Below are positions 31,544 through 42,163 of a stretch of DNA of 64,000 bases, piece by piece. Position 1 is the stretch's first letter. The number at the start of each line of letters is the position of its first letter. The stretch covers positions 1,751,501 through 1,815,500 of the forward strand of contig NZ_CP062167.1 in NCBI RefSeq assembly GCF_014844055.1. The letters are read 5' to 3'. The position numbers and the translations under genes were made by a program. The DNA is from Aureimonas sp. OT7 (lineage in GTDB: Bacteria; Pseudomonadota; Alphaproteobacteria; Rhizobiales; Rhizobiaceae). The notes under the pieces are model-generated. The model was given only the letters and a program-made list of their open reading frames with translations, searched no databases and was not told the origin of the DNA.

Positions 31544-32221
31544 ATGTCGTTTTCGAACAAGTCCAGGCAGAGGCTTTCCGCCATGCTTCTGGCCGGCGCG
31601 GTGTTGATGGCGGGCGCACCCGCCTATACCGGCGCTGCGATCGCGCAGGAAACGGCGGCGCCGCAGCCCCAGGGCACGGTGGATGCGGAAGCCCTGATGC
31701 GGCCGGGCGAGCTGCCGGACATCGTGATCGGCAATCCGGACGCGCCCGTCACCATCGTCGAATACGCCTCCCTGACCTGCAGCCATTGCGCCGACTTCCA
31801 CGCCAACGCCTATCCGACCATCAAGACGGAGTATCTCGATACGGGCGTCGCCAAACTGATCGTGCGGGAATTTCCGTTCGATCCGCGCGCCCTGGCCGGC
31901 TTCATGCTGGCGCGCTGCGTGCCGGAAGATCGGCGCACCGCGATGATCGACGTGCTCTTCGACCAGCAGCGGCAATGGGCAGGCGCCGAGAACGCATCGG
32001 TCGAGCTTCTGGCCATCGCACGCCAGGCCGGCATGTCGCAGGAGCAGTTCACCGCCTGCCTGCAGGATTCCGACCTTCAAAAGAAGGTCATGGCCGTGCA
32101 GCAGCGTGGACAAAGCGAGTTCGGGGTCAACGCCACGCCCACCTTCTTCATCAATGGCAACCGTTATGCCGGCGCGATGAGCGCGGAAGAAATGGGCGCC
32201 GTCATCGAGCAGAACCGCTAG
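31544..32221 (+). CDS. DsbA-family periplasmic thioredoxin-like protein
   Basis: A 225-residue exported protein with a Sec signal (LSAMLLAGAVLMAGAPAYTGAAIAQ), the redox motif C-S-H-C in EYASLTCSHCADFH, a helical insert, and the cis-Pro loop NATPTFFINGNRYAG. It fits DsbA/ScsC-type oxidoreductases. GGAAGAG precedes the start at 31544. It follows the DciA-like gene, as in many Rhizobiales. Confidence 0.92.
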   Translation: MSFSNKSRQRLSAMLLAGAVLMAGAPAYTGAAIAQETAAPQPQGTVDAEALMRPGELPDIVIGNPDAPVTIVEYASLTCSHCADFHANAYPTIKTEYLDTGVAKLIVREFPFDPRALAGFMLARCVPEDRRTAMIDVLFDQQRQWAGAENASVELLAIARQAGMSQEQFTACLQDSDLQKKVMAVQQRGQSEFGVNATPTFFINGNRYAGAMSAEEMGAVIEQNR

Positions 32222-32251
32222 GAGGCTGGAAGGAGCCGGCAGCCGCGCGCC

Positions 32252-34939
<2,688 letters not shown>

Positions 34940-34945
34940 GCCGAG

Positions 34946-35779
34946 GTGACGGGGCATTACATCCGCAAACGGGTCTGGACCGCAGACTGGGCGTTCGGCC
35001 TTGCCGGATTTGCCGGCGCCCTTCTGTTCATGGGTTTCCTGCTGTTTCGCATGGGCCTCACGCGGCTGGACGATTTCGGCAGCGTCATCGCGCTGGCTGC
35101 GGGCCTTCTAACGCTTGCCCTCGTTCTGGCGGTCCACGCCATCTCGATGGTCTGGATTGCCGGCCGCCCGGGTGGAGGGCGCGCGCTCGCCGCCTTGTTT
35201 CTCGGTCTCTTCGTCAGCATTCCGTTCGCCATCGGTGCGATGCTGGCGCTCGACAATCCGGATGGAAATTCAGCCTACACGGCAGGCATGATGGCCGACG
35301 GGGCAACCGCACCCGCCGGCAGCACCCTGATGCTCGGGCGGGAGTTTCCGGCAACCGGGCGGGAAGTGTATCGTACCGCCCGGCAGGTTGCCGACGATCT
35401 GGGATGGCAGGTCGATACCGTGGAATCATCGGCCTTGCCGCAGCCGGCGGCGGGCGATCTCGGCGTCGAGGGCACGGTGCGCATTGCCCGCCCGACATTG
35501 CGCTCGACCGTCGATTCCGCTGCCACGTACGACCGTTTCGCGGAAGTCGATGCCCAGGACTATACGATCAACGCCGTCGCATCCGCGCCGCTGGTCGGTC
35601 TGCCGAGCGACGTCACCATCCGCATCCAGGAGGACGGCGGTTCGACCTTCGTGGATGCGCGGTCCGTGTCGCGTGACGTGCCACGCGATCTTGGGCAGAA
35701 CCGTCGCTTTATCGCGGCTTTCCTGGACCGGCTGGAGAGTGCGATGACGCTGGCGCAGAGCGGGGCGGTGGAGGAGTAG
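34946..35779 (+). CDS. DUF1499 family membrane-anchored protein
   Basis: A 277-residue protein with three N-terminal helices (about residues 15-35, 45-70, 80-105). A soluble DUF1499-type domain follows: REVYRTARQVADDLGWQVDTVESS, GTVRIARPTLR, GLPSDVTIRIQ, GSTFVDARSVSRDVPRDLGQNRRFIAAFLDRLE. The function is unknown. GTG start 6 bases after ppdK. Its last 71 bases overlap the convergent MBL-fold gene. Confidence 0.8.
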   Translation: MTGHYIRKRVWTADWAFGLAGFAGALLFMGFLLFRMGLTRLDDFGSVIALAAGLLTLALVLAVHAISMVWIAGRPGGGRALAALFLGLFVSIPFAIGAMLALDNPDGNSAYTAGMMADGATAPAGSTLMLGREFPATGREVYRTARQVADDLGWQVDTVESSALPQPAAGDLGVEGTVRIARPTLRSTVDSAATYDRFAEVDAQDYTINAVASAPLVGLPSDVTIRIQEDGGSTFVDARSVSRDVPRDLGQNRRFIAAFLDRLESAMTLAQSGAVEE

Positions 35780-36686
35780 CCGCCCTCCAGAGAGCGTCCG
35801 GCCCGACCTCTCCGCTGGAACGGGCAAGCCCCTTCTGCTGAAGAAATTCCAGATGCGACAGGACATTCAGCGTGGCCGCGCCGATCAGCCGCGGATCGAT
35901 GGTGCGGTAGATGGAGCGGACGATCGACGCGATGCTGGTATCCCCGTCCGCCAACCTCTCGAGGATGGCGCGCTCGCGCATGAGGCGGTGCGCGCGCAAG
36001 CCACGCAGGAAAGGCTGCGGATCCAGTATCCGGTCGCCATGGCCGGGCAGATAGAGCGCCTCGTCGCGGCGCATCAGTTTTTCCAGCGAGGCGAGATAGG
36101 GGCCCATGGCGCCATCTGGAGGCGCCACCAGCGACGTCGCCCACCCCATCACATGATCGCCTGACAGAAGCGCGCCCAGGTCGGGCAGGGCGAAGGCCAG
36201 GTGGTTGGCCGCATGGCCGGGCGTTGCCACCGCCTCGATGCGCATCGCGTCGACCGGCAGCGTTTCGCCGTCGGCTATCGTGCGGGCAATGGGAAGTGTC
36301 CTGTCGGAAGCTGCATCCAGGCGGTTCTCTTCGCCCGCGGCCAGCGTCCGCTCGTGTCGATGGGGCCCTTCCGCCCAGATGGGCGCGCCCGTCCTTTCGG
36401 CCAGCCGGGGCGCAAGGGCCGTGTGGTCGAGGTGGGTATGGGTGATCAAAATCGCCTCGACGGGGCGTTGGCCGATGGCGCGCAGCAGCGCATCGAGATG
36501 CGCGCCATCGTCCGGCCCGGGATCCACCACGACGACGCTGACGCGTCCCAGCACGTAGCTGTTGGTGCCGCGAAAGGTCATCGCGCCGGCATTGGGCGCC
36601 ACGATGCGGAGAATGTCGGGGGCCACTTCTTCGGCCGCGCCGACGACGGGCCTGAAGTCCGTCCGGAAATCGAGTTCGTCTGCCAT
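35709..36686 (-). CDS. MBL-fold metallo-hydrolase (LACTB2/ribonuclease-Z-like)
   Basis: A 325-residue metallo-beta-lactamase-fold hydrolase with the zinc motif THTHLDHTALAPRL, later ligands in ATPGHAANHLAFAL and SGDHVMGW, and the C-terminal winged-helix tail (RLIGAATLNVLSHLEFLQQKGLA) seen in LACTB2-like proteins. The substrate is unknown. The C-terminal Pro/Ser-rich tail is encoded opposite the end of the DUF1499 gene (71-base overlap). It is divergent from trhO. Confidence 0.88.
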   Translation of the reverse strand: MADELDFRTDFRPVVGAAEEVAPDILRIVAPNAGAMTFRGTNSYVLGRVSVVVVDPGPDDGAHLDALLRAIGQRPVEAILITHTHLDHTALAPRLAERTGAPIWAEGPHRHERTLAAGEENRLDAASDRTLPIARTIADGETLPVDAMRIEAVATPGHAANHLAFALPDLGALLSGDHVMGWATSLVAPPDGAMGPYLASLEKLMRRDEALYLPGHGDRILDPQPFLRGLRAHRLMRERAILERLADGDTSIASIVRSIYRTIDPRLIGAATLNVLSHLEFLQQKGLARSSGEVGPDALWRAATPPPPRSAPASSHSPAGPGKPR

Positions 36687-36752
36687 TGCGAAAAGGGGTC
36701 GCGCTTTTTGGAAATGCTTGTCAAGCCGCCGCGATTTTGCCAGTTGGCGGGA

Positions 36753-37634
36753 ATGAGCTATCGCATCGCAGCCCTCTATCGTTTCGTGACGATCGACGAC
36801 CTTCCGGCATTGCGCCGGGAACTCCTGGACATGTGCCTCGGCGAGGCTGTGTGCGGTACGCTGCTGATCGCCTCCGAAGGCATCAACGGCACCATCGCCG
36901 CCGCTCCGGATGCGATCGTGCGCGTGGTGGACCTTCTGGATGCACGGCTTGGCGTGCGCCAGGGCGAGGTGAAGTTTTCCGACAGCGCGGAAAAGCCGTT
37001 CCGCCGGATGAAGGTTCGTATCCGTCCCGAAATCATCACCATGCGGGCTCCCCAGGCAAACCCGGCCGTGCGGGCCGGCACCTATGTCGCCCCGAGCGAC
37101 TGGAACGCCGTCATTTCGGATCCGGACGTCGTCGTCGTGGATACGCGCAACACCTACGAAACGCGCATCGGAACGTTTCGCGGCGCCATCGACCCGAAGA
37201 TCGAATGCTTTACGCAGTTCAAACGCTTCGTCGCCGAGGAACTCGATCCGGCCCGGCATCGCAAGGTGGCCATGTTCTGCACCGGCGGCATCCGCTGCGA
37301 AAAGGCGTCGGCCTACATGCTGGCCGAGGGTTTCCAGGAGGTTTTCCATCTCAAGGGCGGGATCCTGCAGTACCTGGAGGATGTAGCGTCCGAAGACAGC
37401 CTGTGGGACGGCGACTGCTATGTCTTCGACGGACGGGTCGCCGTCGGCCAGGGTCTGGCCGAGGCGCAGTACACGCAGTGTTTCGGATGCGGGGCGGCGC
37501 TGACGCCCGAGGAAACACGAGCGCCGAGCTTCGAGGCGGGGGTCTCGTGCCCGCATTGCCGCGACCGCCTGACACCGGAGCGCGCCGAGGGGCTGCGCCT
37601 TCGCCACGCCGAGAGAATCCGCTTGCCCGGGTAA
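36753..37634 (+). CDS. trhO: tRNA uridine(34) hydroxylase TrhO (rhodanese domain)
   Basis: TrhO (formerly YceA) makes 5-hydroxyuridine at tRNA position 34 in an oxygen-dependent reaction. The 293-residue protein has the N-terminal acylphosphatase-like domain (LLIASEGINGTIAAAP), a rhodanese domain with the active Cys in MFCTGGIRCEKAS, and C-terminal zinc-type cysteines CFGCGAAL...CPHCRDR. The start at 36753 gives MSYRIAALYRF. Confidence 0.93.
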   Translation: MSYRIAALYRFVTIDDLPALRRELLDMCLGEAVCGTLLIASEGINGTIAAAPDAIVRVVDLLDARLGVRQGEVKFSDSAEKPFRRMKVRIRPEIITMRAPQANPAVRAGTYVAPSDWNAVISDPDVVVVDTRNTYETRIGTFRGAIDPKIECFTQFKRFVAEELDPARHRKVAMFCTGGIRCEKASAYMLAEGFQEVFHLKGGILQYLEDVASEDSLWDGDCYVFDGRVAVGQGLAEAQYTQCFGCGAALTPEETRAPSFEAGVSCPHCRDRLTPERAEGLRLRHAERIRLPG

Positions 37635-37696
37635 TCCATCTTTTCAGCGCACGGTGTCGGCGTCATAAGTATGGGCGGCGAGAGCGGGGGCGAATC

Positions 37697-39025
37697 ATGG
37701 CAGTGACGGTGGCCGGGCATGGCTATGCAGTCGAGGAGGTCCTGGAGCGCGCCGGAACGGGCCGCTTCCAACGGCGCCTCCTCGGGATTTTCGGCCTCGT
37801 CTGGGCGGCCGACGCCATGCAGGTCATCGCCGTCGGGTTTACCGCGCCGTCGATCGCCGCAAGCTTCGGCCTGTCCCTGCCACAGGCCCTGCAGACCGGG
37901 ACCGCCTTCTTCTTCGGCATGCTGATCGGCGCCTACGTCTTCGGCCGATTGGCCGACAGATACGGCCGCCGGCGGATCCTCCTGTTCACCGTGGCCATCG
38001 ACGCGGTCTTCAGCCTGGCGTCCGTGTTCGCGCCGGACTTTGCCGTGCTGCTGGTCCTGCGCTTCATCGTCGGGCTGGCCGTCGGCGGCACGCTGCCGGT
38101 GGATTATGCGATGATGGCCGAGTTTCTGCCGGCGCGCAGCCGTGGCCGGTGGCTGGTGATGCTGGAAGGTTTCTGGGCCGTCGGCACCGTCGCCGTGGCC
38201 GTCGTCGCCTGGGCCGCCCACGCATACGGCGTGGCGGAGGCATGGCGCGTCATATTCCTGGCGACAGCCATCCCCGCCATCCTCGGTATCGGGCTCCGCC
38301 TCTGGATACCGGAATCTCCCCGCTACCTCCTGTCCAATGGCCGCGCGGAGGAGGCGCGGGACGTCTTCGACAAGGTGCTCGAGGTCAATCGCCGCCCGAG
38401 GCTGGACAGACCGGTGCTGCCCGATCCGCAACCCGCCGGCCACGTCGGTATCTTCGCGGCTCCCTACCTGCGCCGTACCGCCTGCATCCTCGCCATCTGG
38501 CTGCTGGTATCGACGGCCTATTACGGCGTGTTCACCTGGCTGCCGGGCCGGCTCGCGGGCGAGGGGCTCGGCTTCCTGCGCGGCTATGGCTTCCTGATCG
38601 TCGTCGCCTTGGCCCAGATACCGGGCTATGCGCTGGCAGCCTACGGCGTGGAGCGATGGGGCCGGCGTGAGACCCTGATCGGATTTCTGCTTCTGTCATG
38701 CATCGGCTGCTTCGTCTTCGCGATCAGCCTGGAGCCGGCCATCGTGACGGGTGCGATCCTCTTGATGAGCTTCTCGCTGCTGGGCACCTGGGGGGCGCTC
38801 TATGCCTGGACGCCCGAGCTTTATCCAACCAGCATCCGTGCCACGGGCATGGGCACCGCGGGTGCGATGGCGCGGCTCGGCGGCCTTTTGGCGCCGACGG
38901 CCATTGCGCCGCTGGTGGCCATCGGCTTTCCGGTCGCCGTCGGTTTCTTTGCTGCGCTGCTGTTCATCGCCCTTCTGGCCGCTGCCGCCGTCGATCTCGA
39001 AACGCGGCAGAAGCCTATCGGCTGA
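37697..39025 (+). CDS. MFS transporter (sugar-porter/NiaP-like)
   Basis: A 442-residue, 12-helix major-facilitator protein. Motif A between helices 2 and 3 reads GRLADRYGRRRILL, and the half-repeat ends WIPESPRYLLSNGRAEEAR, the PESPR motif of the sugar-porter/SV2-like branch. YTPELYPTSIRATGMG-like sequence (WTPELYPTSIRATGMG) lies near helix 11. NiaP and aromatic-acid carriers share this pattern; the substrate cannot be read. It is convergent with ribB (16 bases). Confidence 0.88.
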   Translation: MAVTVAGHGYAVEEVLERAGTGRFQRRLLGIFGLVWAADAMQVIAVGFTAPSIAASFGLSLPQALQTGTAFFFGMLIGAYVFGRLADRYGRRRILLFTVAIDAVFSLASVFAPDFAVLLVLRFIVGLAVGGTLPVDYAMMAEFLPARSRGRWLVMLEGFWAVGTVAVAVVAWAAHAYGVAEAWRVIFLATAIPAILGIGLRLWIPESPRYLLSNGRAEEARDVFDKVLEVNRRPRLDRPVLPDPQPAGHVGIFAAPYLRRTACILAIWLLVSTAYYGVFTWLPGRLAGEGLGFLRGYGFLIVVALAQIPGYALAAYGVERWGRRETLIGFLLLSCIGCFVFAISLEPAIVTGAILLMSFSLLGTWGALYAWTPELYPTSIRATGMGTAGAMARLGGLLAPTAIAPLVAIGFPVAVGFFAALLFIALLAAAAVDLETRQKPIG

Positions 39026-39041
39026 CGATCGGTCCGGAGCC

Positions 39042-40163
39042 TCAGTCGTCCAGCAGGATCGTGCCGCCGACGTCGATGCCGAAGCCGGTTAGGCCGACAT
39101 AGGACCGCTCATGCGTTGCCAGGATGCGGATCGAGCGCACGCCGAGATCGCGCAGGATCTGCGCGCCGATGCCGATTTCGCGCCAGCGCGCCATCCGGGC
39201 ACGCGCGCTGCCATGCTTCTCACCGTCCTCGAGGGCAGGGCTGGCGTGCTCCTCAGGCGTGTAATCATCGGCTTCCGAGGTGCGCAGCAGCATCAGGATG
39301 CCGTTCTGATGCTTCTGCAGGGCATCGACGGCCGACTCCACCCAGGTGCGGCTGCCACGGACCCGCCCGAACAGGTCCTTGACCGGCTGTTCGCGGTGGA
39401 TGCGCGTCGGCACATTGGCCGCGTATCTGACCTCGCCGAACAGGGCGACGACATGCTGCATGTCGTCGAACGGCGTTTCGTAGATGCGCACGCGCCCCTT
39501 CATGCCGCCGATCATCATCTCCTGTTCCTTGACGCAGGTGACGAAGCTTTCGCGGCGTATGCGATAGGCGATCAGGTCTTCGATGGAAACGATCTTCAGC
39601 CCGTGTTCCCGCGCGAAGGGAATGAGCTCGGGCAGCCGCTTGACGGTGCCGTCGTCGTTGACGATTTCCGCCAGGACGCCGGCCGGCTCCAGGCCGGCCA
39701 GCTTGGCCAGATCCGTTCCCGCTTCCGTGTGGCCAGAACGAGTCAGCACGCCGCCCTCGCGGGAGATCAGCGGAAACATATGGCCGGGGCGCAGGAAGTC
39801 GTTTGCCGAGACATTGTCGTTGGCAAGGGCCCGGGCCGTGTTGGCGCGTTCCTCCGATGAGATGCCCGTCGTCATGCCGACTTTATAGTCGACGGAAACG
39901 GTGAAGGCGGTGCGCATCGGGTCGAGATTGTTGGCCACCATCGGCGGGAGGTTGAGGCGCTGGGCCCGGTCCGCTGTCATGGGAACGCAAAGGATGCCGC
40001 TGGTGTGGCGGATCATGAAGGCGATCTTCTCGGGCGTCGCTTTCGACGCCGCCATGATCAGATCACCTTCGTTCTCGCGGTCGGTATCGTCGACCACCAC
40101 CACAAGCTCGCCCGCGGCGATCGCGGCCACCGCATCTTCGACGCAATCCAGTTCGCTCGTCAT
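39042..40163 (-). CDS. ribB: 3,4-dihydroxy-2-butanone-4-phosphate synthase with inactive GCHII-like domain
   Basis: Residues 1-205 are a complete RibB domain (DRENEGDLIMAA; SGILCVPM; RPGHMFPLISREGGVLTRSGHTEAGTDLA) that makes DHBP from ribulose 5-phosphate for riboflavin. Residues 206-373 resemble RibA (GTP cyclohydrolase II). The zinc cysteines of the RibA HSECLTGD...RCDCG block are missing; here it reads IHREQPVKDLFGRVRGSR. Such RibBX-type fusions occur in alphaproteobacteria. The start is MTSELDC at 40163; it follows the TerC gene closely. Confidence 0.92.
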   Translation of the reverse strand: MTSELDCVEDAVAAIAAGELVVVVDDTDRENEGDLIMAASKATPEKIAFMIRHTSGILCVPMTADRAQRLNLPPMVANNLDPMRTAFTVSVDYKVGMTTGISSEERANTARALANDNVSANDFLRPGHMFPLISREGGVLTRSGHTEAGTDLAKLAGLEPAGVLAEIVNDDGTVKRLPELIPFAREHGLKIVSIEDLIAYRIRRESFVTCVKEQEMMIGGMKGRVRIYETPFDDMQHVVALFGEVRYAANVPTRIHREQPVKDLFGRVRGSRTWVESAVDALQKHQNGILMLLRTSEADDYTPEEHASPALEDGEKHGSARARMARWREIGIGAQILRDLGVRSIRILATHERSYVGLTGFGIDVGGTILLDD

Positions 40164-40195
40164 ACCTGTCCTCGCCAGTTCCGGATGCCGGACGG

Positions 40196-40831
40196 TCAAT
40201 GCTCCAGGCACAGGGCCGGGAGGATGCCCGCGCAGGCAACCTGCTCGGTGCCCTCGTAGATCATCTTGAGCGCCACGAACAGGATGATCAGCAGGCCGAT
40301 CCAGGCGATGAAACGATATTTGTTGAGAAGGCGGGCGATCAGCGTGGCCATGGCGCCCATCAGCACGACGGATACCAGCAGGCCGACGACGAGGACCTCG
40401 ATATGGTCCCGCGCGGCGCCGGCGACCGCCAGAACATTGTCGAGCGACATGGAGATATCCGCGACGATAATCTGCAGCAACGCCTGGCCGAAGCTCTTCT
40501 TCGGCATGCTGGCGGCGGTCTCGTCGTCGATTTCCGCGTGCCCGCCTTCCCGGATCTCGCGATACATCTTCCAGCAGACCCAGAGCAGCAGGATGCCGCC
40601 GGCAAGCGTCAGGCCCACGATCGCCAGAAGTTCGACGGCGATGATCGCCAGCAGGATGCGCATGACGACGGCGCCGGCGATGCCCCAGAAGATCACCCTG
40701 CTGCGGATCGATTTGTCGACGCCCGCCGCCGCCATACCCACGACGACGGCGTTGTCGCCCGCCAGCACGATATCGATGAAGAGAACTTGAAGAAGAGCGG
40801 CAAACTCTGCCGCGAGGAAGGATTCGCTCAA
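40196..40831 (-). CDS. TerC family integral membrane protein
   Basis: A protein of about 211 residues with seven helices and the TerC Asp motifs IDIVLAGDNAVVVGMA and ADISMSLDNVLAVAGAA, linked by a short cytoplasmic loop. Members have been implicated in metal (Mn2+) efflux and tellurite resistance. The start is uncertain. A TTG at 40831 is preceded by AGGTGAGG and gives a membrane-proximal N-terminus, whereas an ATG at 40915 would add 28 charged residues. It is upstream of ribB, so the two may be co-transcribed. Confidence 0.87.
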   Translation of the reverse strand: MSESFLAAEFAALLQVLFIDIVLAGDNAVVVGMAAAGVDKSIRSRVIFWGIAGAVVMRILLAIIAVELLAIVGLTLAGGILLLWVCWKMYREIREGGHAEIDDETAASMPKKSFGQALLQIIVADISMSLDNVLAVAGAARDHIEVLVVGLLVSVVLMGAMATLIARLLNKYRFIAWIGLLIILFVALKMIYEGTEQVACAGILPALCLEH

Positions 40832-40964
40832 CGCCTCACCTGTCGCTATGTAAACGAAGACTCGCGCGATGGTTGCGCACTTATGGTCATAGTGCGCTTC
40901 GGCGCGTTTGAACACGCCCGCGTGATAACTTTGTGATTAAAGCGGGCTGAAGCGAGGTGCCGCA

Positions 40965-41765
40965 ATGAGTGTGGACGTCAAGGCGGCGACCCTGGCCTGG
41001 CGCGACGGACGCTTTGCCGCCAGCGAAAGGCCGGTGCCGGAAGAGGCGGCTGTTGCCGTGTCGATCAACGGCACGACCCACGCCGTGATGATGGCGTCTC
41101 CCTCCGACCTGGAGGATATGGCGCTCGGCCTTGCGCTGAACGAGCGTATCGTCCGCACGGTCGATGAAGTCGAGCGCCTGGAGATGGAGCCGGTCGATGG
41201 CGGTTACGACTGCCGTCTCTGGCTCGTGCCGCAGCGGGCGGCCACCTATGTGGCGCGCCGCCGGCAGATGACGGGCCCGGTCGGCTGCGGCCTGTGCGGC
41301 GTGGAATCGCTGGAATACGCCACCATCTCCCTGCCGACGGCCGGGGACGCGCTGACGGTCGAGCCGGCGCAGATCGTCCGGGCGATGGAGGAGATGGCGG
41401 AGGGCCAGGTTCTGGGACGCCGCACCCGCGCGGTGCATGCGGCGGCGTTCCACCGGCCGGAAACGGGCTGCATCGTTATCCGCGAGGATGTCGGCCGGCA
41501 CAATGCTCTGGACAAGGTCACGGGCCATCTGGCGGCCACGGGCACGGAACCATCACTCGGCTTTCTGACGATCACCAGCCGACTTTCCGTCGAGCTGGTT
41601 CAGAAGGCCGCCATGATGGGTTGCGGCCTGGTTGCCGCCATATCCGTGCCGAGCGCGCTTGCGCTACGGGAGGCGGAGACGGCCGGCATCACCGTAATTG
41701 CCGTGGCGCGGGGAGATGCCTTCGAAATCTTCACCCATCGGCAACGGATCGTCGGGGCGGCCTAA
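40965..41765 (+). CDS. fdhD: Formate dehydrogenase accessory sulfurtransferase FdhD
   Basis: FdhD passes sulfur from IscS to the molybdenum cofactor of formate dehydrogenase. The 266-residue protein has the persulfide-carrying cysteines in TGPVGCGLCGVESL. The family blocks REDVGRHNALDKVTGHL and TSRLSVELVQKAAMMGCG follow. No fdh structural genes are in the window. The stop lies 3 bases before the duplicated element described next. Confidence 0.94.
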   Translation: MSVDVKAATLAWRDGRFAASERPVPEEAAVAVSINGTTHAVMMASPSDLEDMALGLALNERIVRTVDEVERLEMEPVDGGYDCRLWLVPQRAATYVARRRQMTGPVGCGLCGVESLEYATISLPTAGDALTVEPAQIVRAMEEMAEGQVLGRRTRAVHAAAFHRPETGCIVIREDVGRHNALDKVTGHLAATGTEPSLGFLTITSRLSVELVQKAAMMGCGLVAAISVPSALALREAETAGITVIAVARGDAFEIFTHRQRIVGAA

Positions 41766-41772
41766 CGACGTT

Positions 41773-41801
41773 CTTGAACGTCGATGCCGATGTGATAATA
41801 T
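41773..41801 (+). promoter_or_regulatory. Plus-strand promoter, element copy 1
   Basis: CTTGAA (41773-41778), 17 bases, TAATAT (41796-41801) fits the rhizobial sigma-70 consensus CTTGAC-N17-CTATAT. The -35 sits inside the inverted repeat GACGTTC-TT-GAACGTC (41767-41782). The start point would fall near 41808, at the edge of the 14-bp arm. Confidence 0.55.
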
Positions 41802-41807
41802 TCGTGC

Positions 41808-41864
41808 CAAGGGGGTGATGTTGCCCGGCTTCGGTTGGGACCGGCATTCACGCCGGCCCCTTTT
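41808..41864 (+). ncRNA. Predicted short RNA, element copy 1 (candidate antisense RNA)
   Basis: From the predicted start near 41808 the transcript reads through AAGGGGGTGATGTT. It ends at a GGGACCGGC/GCCGGCCCC hairpin (41837-41860, one mismatch) followed by TTTT, giving about 57 nt. It would be fully complementary to the 3' region of the minus-strand small-ORF transcript. The same stretch also contains an SD and ATG for a plus-strand mini-ORF (MLPGFGWDRHSRRPL...), but its frame is not conserved in copy 2. Confidence 0.4.
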
Positions 41865-41868
41865 CGGG

Positions 41869-41943
41869 TTACTTCCAGACCAGAATTAGGCTGCAACCAA
41901 ACAACCTGATCCGAAGTACCACTTTCCGAAGTTTCACAAACAT
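41869..41943 (-). CDS. 24-residue basic/hydrophobic peptide, copy 1 (type I toxin-like)
   Basis: The minus strand has AAAGGGGGTG directly before ATG, then 24 codons and TAA. The peptide begins MFVKLRKVVLRIR and ends LILVWK: a cationic N-half and a hydrophobic C-half, as in small membrane-acting peptides. A GTG at codon 3 is better spaced (8 bases) from the GGGGG and would give 22 residues. The SD and start lie in one arm of the 14-bp inverted repeat whose partner would lie in the 3' end of the same transcript. A weak -10-like TAGTAT lies upstream near 41995. It is too short for any family assignment. Confidence 0.45.
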   Translation of the reverse strand: MFVKLRKVVLRIRLFGCSLILVWK

Positions 41944-42069
41944 CACCCCCTTTCGGCTGCGCACGACAGCGCGTCGCGCGCGAGAGTCCTCTATACTATC
42001 GGGTTTGTATGTGTCGGCAGTGGATTGCGGTCAGGGCGGTCGTTGGCGTCGACGCAGCCTGAAAGCGTT

Positions 42070-42098
42070 CTTGAACGTCGACGCCGATGTGATAATAT
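42070..42098 (+). promoter_or_regulatory. Plus-strand promoter, element copy 2
   Basis: CTTGAA (42070-42075), 17 bases, TAATAT (42093-42098): the same promoter as in copy 1 with both hexamers and the spacing unchanged. One base differs in the spacer. Confidence 0.55.
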
Positions 42099-42104
42099 TC
42101 GTGC

Positions 42105-42161
42105 CAAGGGGGTGATGTTGCCCGGCTTCGGTCGGGACCGGCATTCGCGCCGGCCCCTGTT
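42105..42161 (+). ncRNA. Predicted short RNA, element copy 2
   Basis: The same design as copy 1, with the hairpin at 42134-42157. The loop differs (attcgc for attcac) while the stem is intact. The U tract is weakened to TGTT, so termination may be leaky here. Confidence 0.35.
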
Positions 42162-42163
42162 GG

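Noticed and set aside
40164..40195. FMN riboswitch before ribB
   Set aside because: Only about 32 bases separate TerC and ribB, too short for the aptamer.
41811..41889. Plus-strand mini-ORF MLPGFGWDRHSRRPL with the same SD as the toxin-like ORF
   Set aside because: Copy 2 has a 2-base indel that changes the frame and C-terminus, so a conserved peptide is unlikely; it is kept only as an alternative reading of the short RNA.
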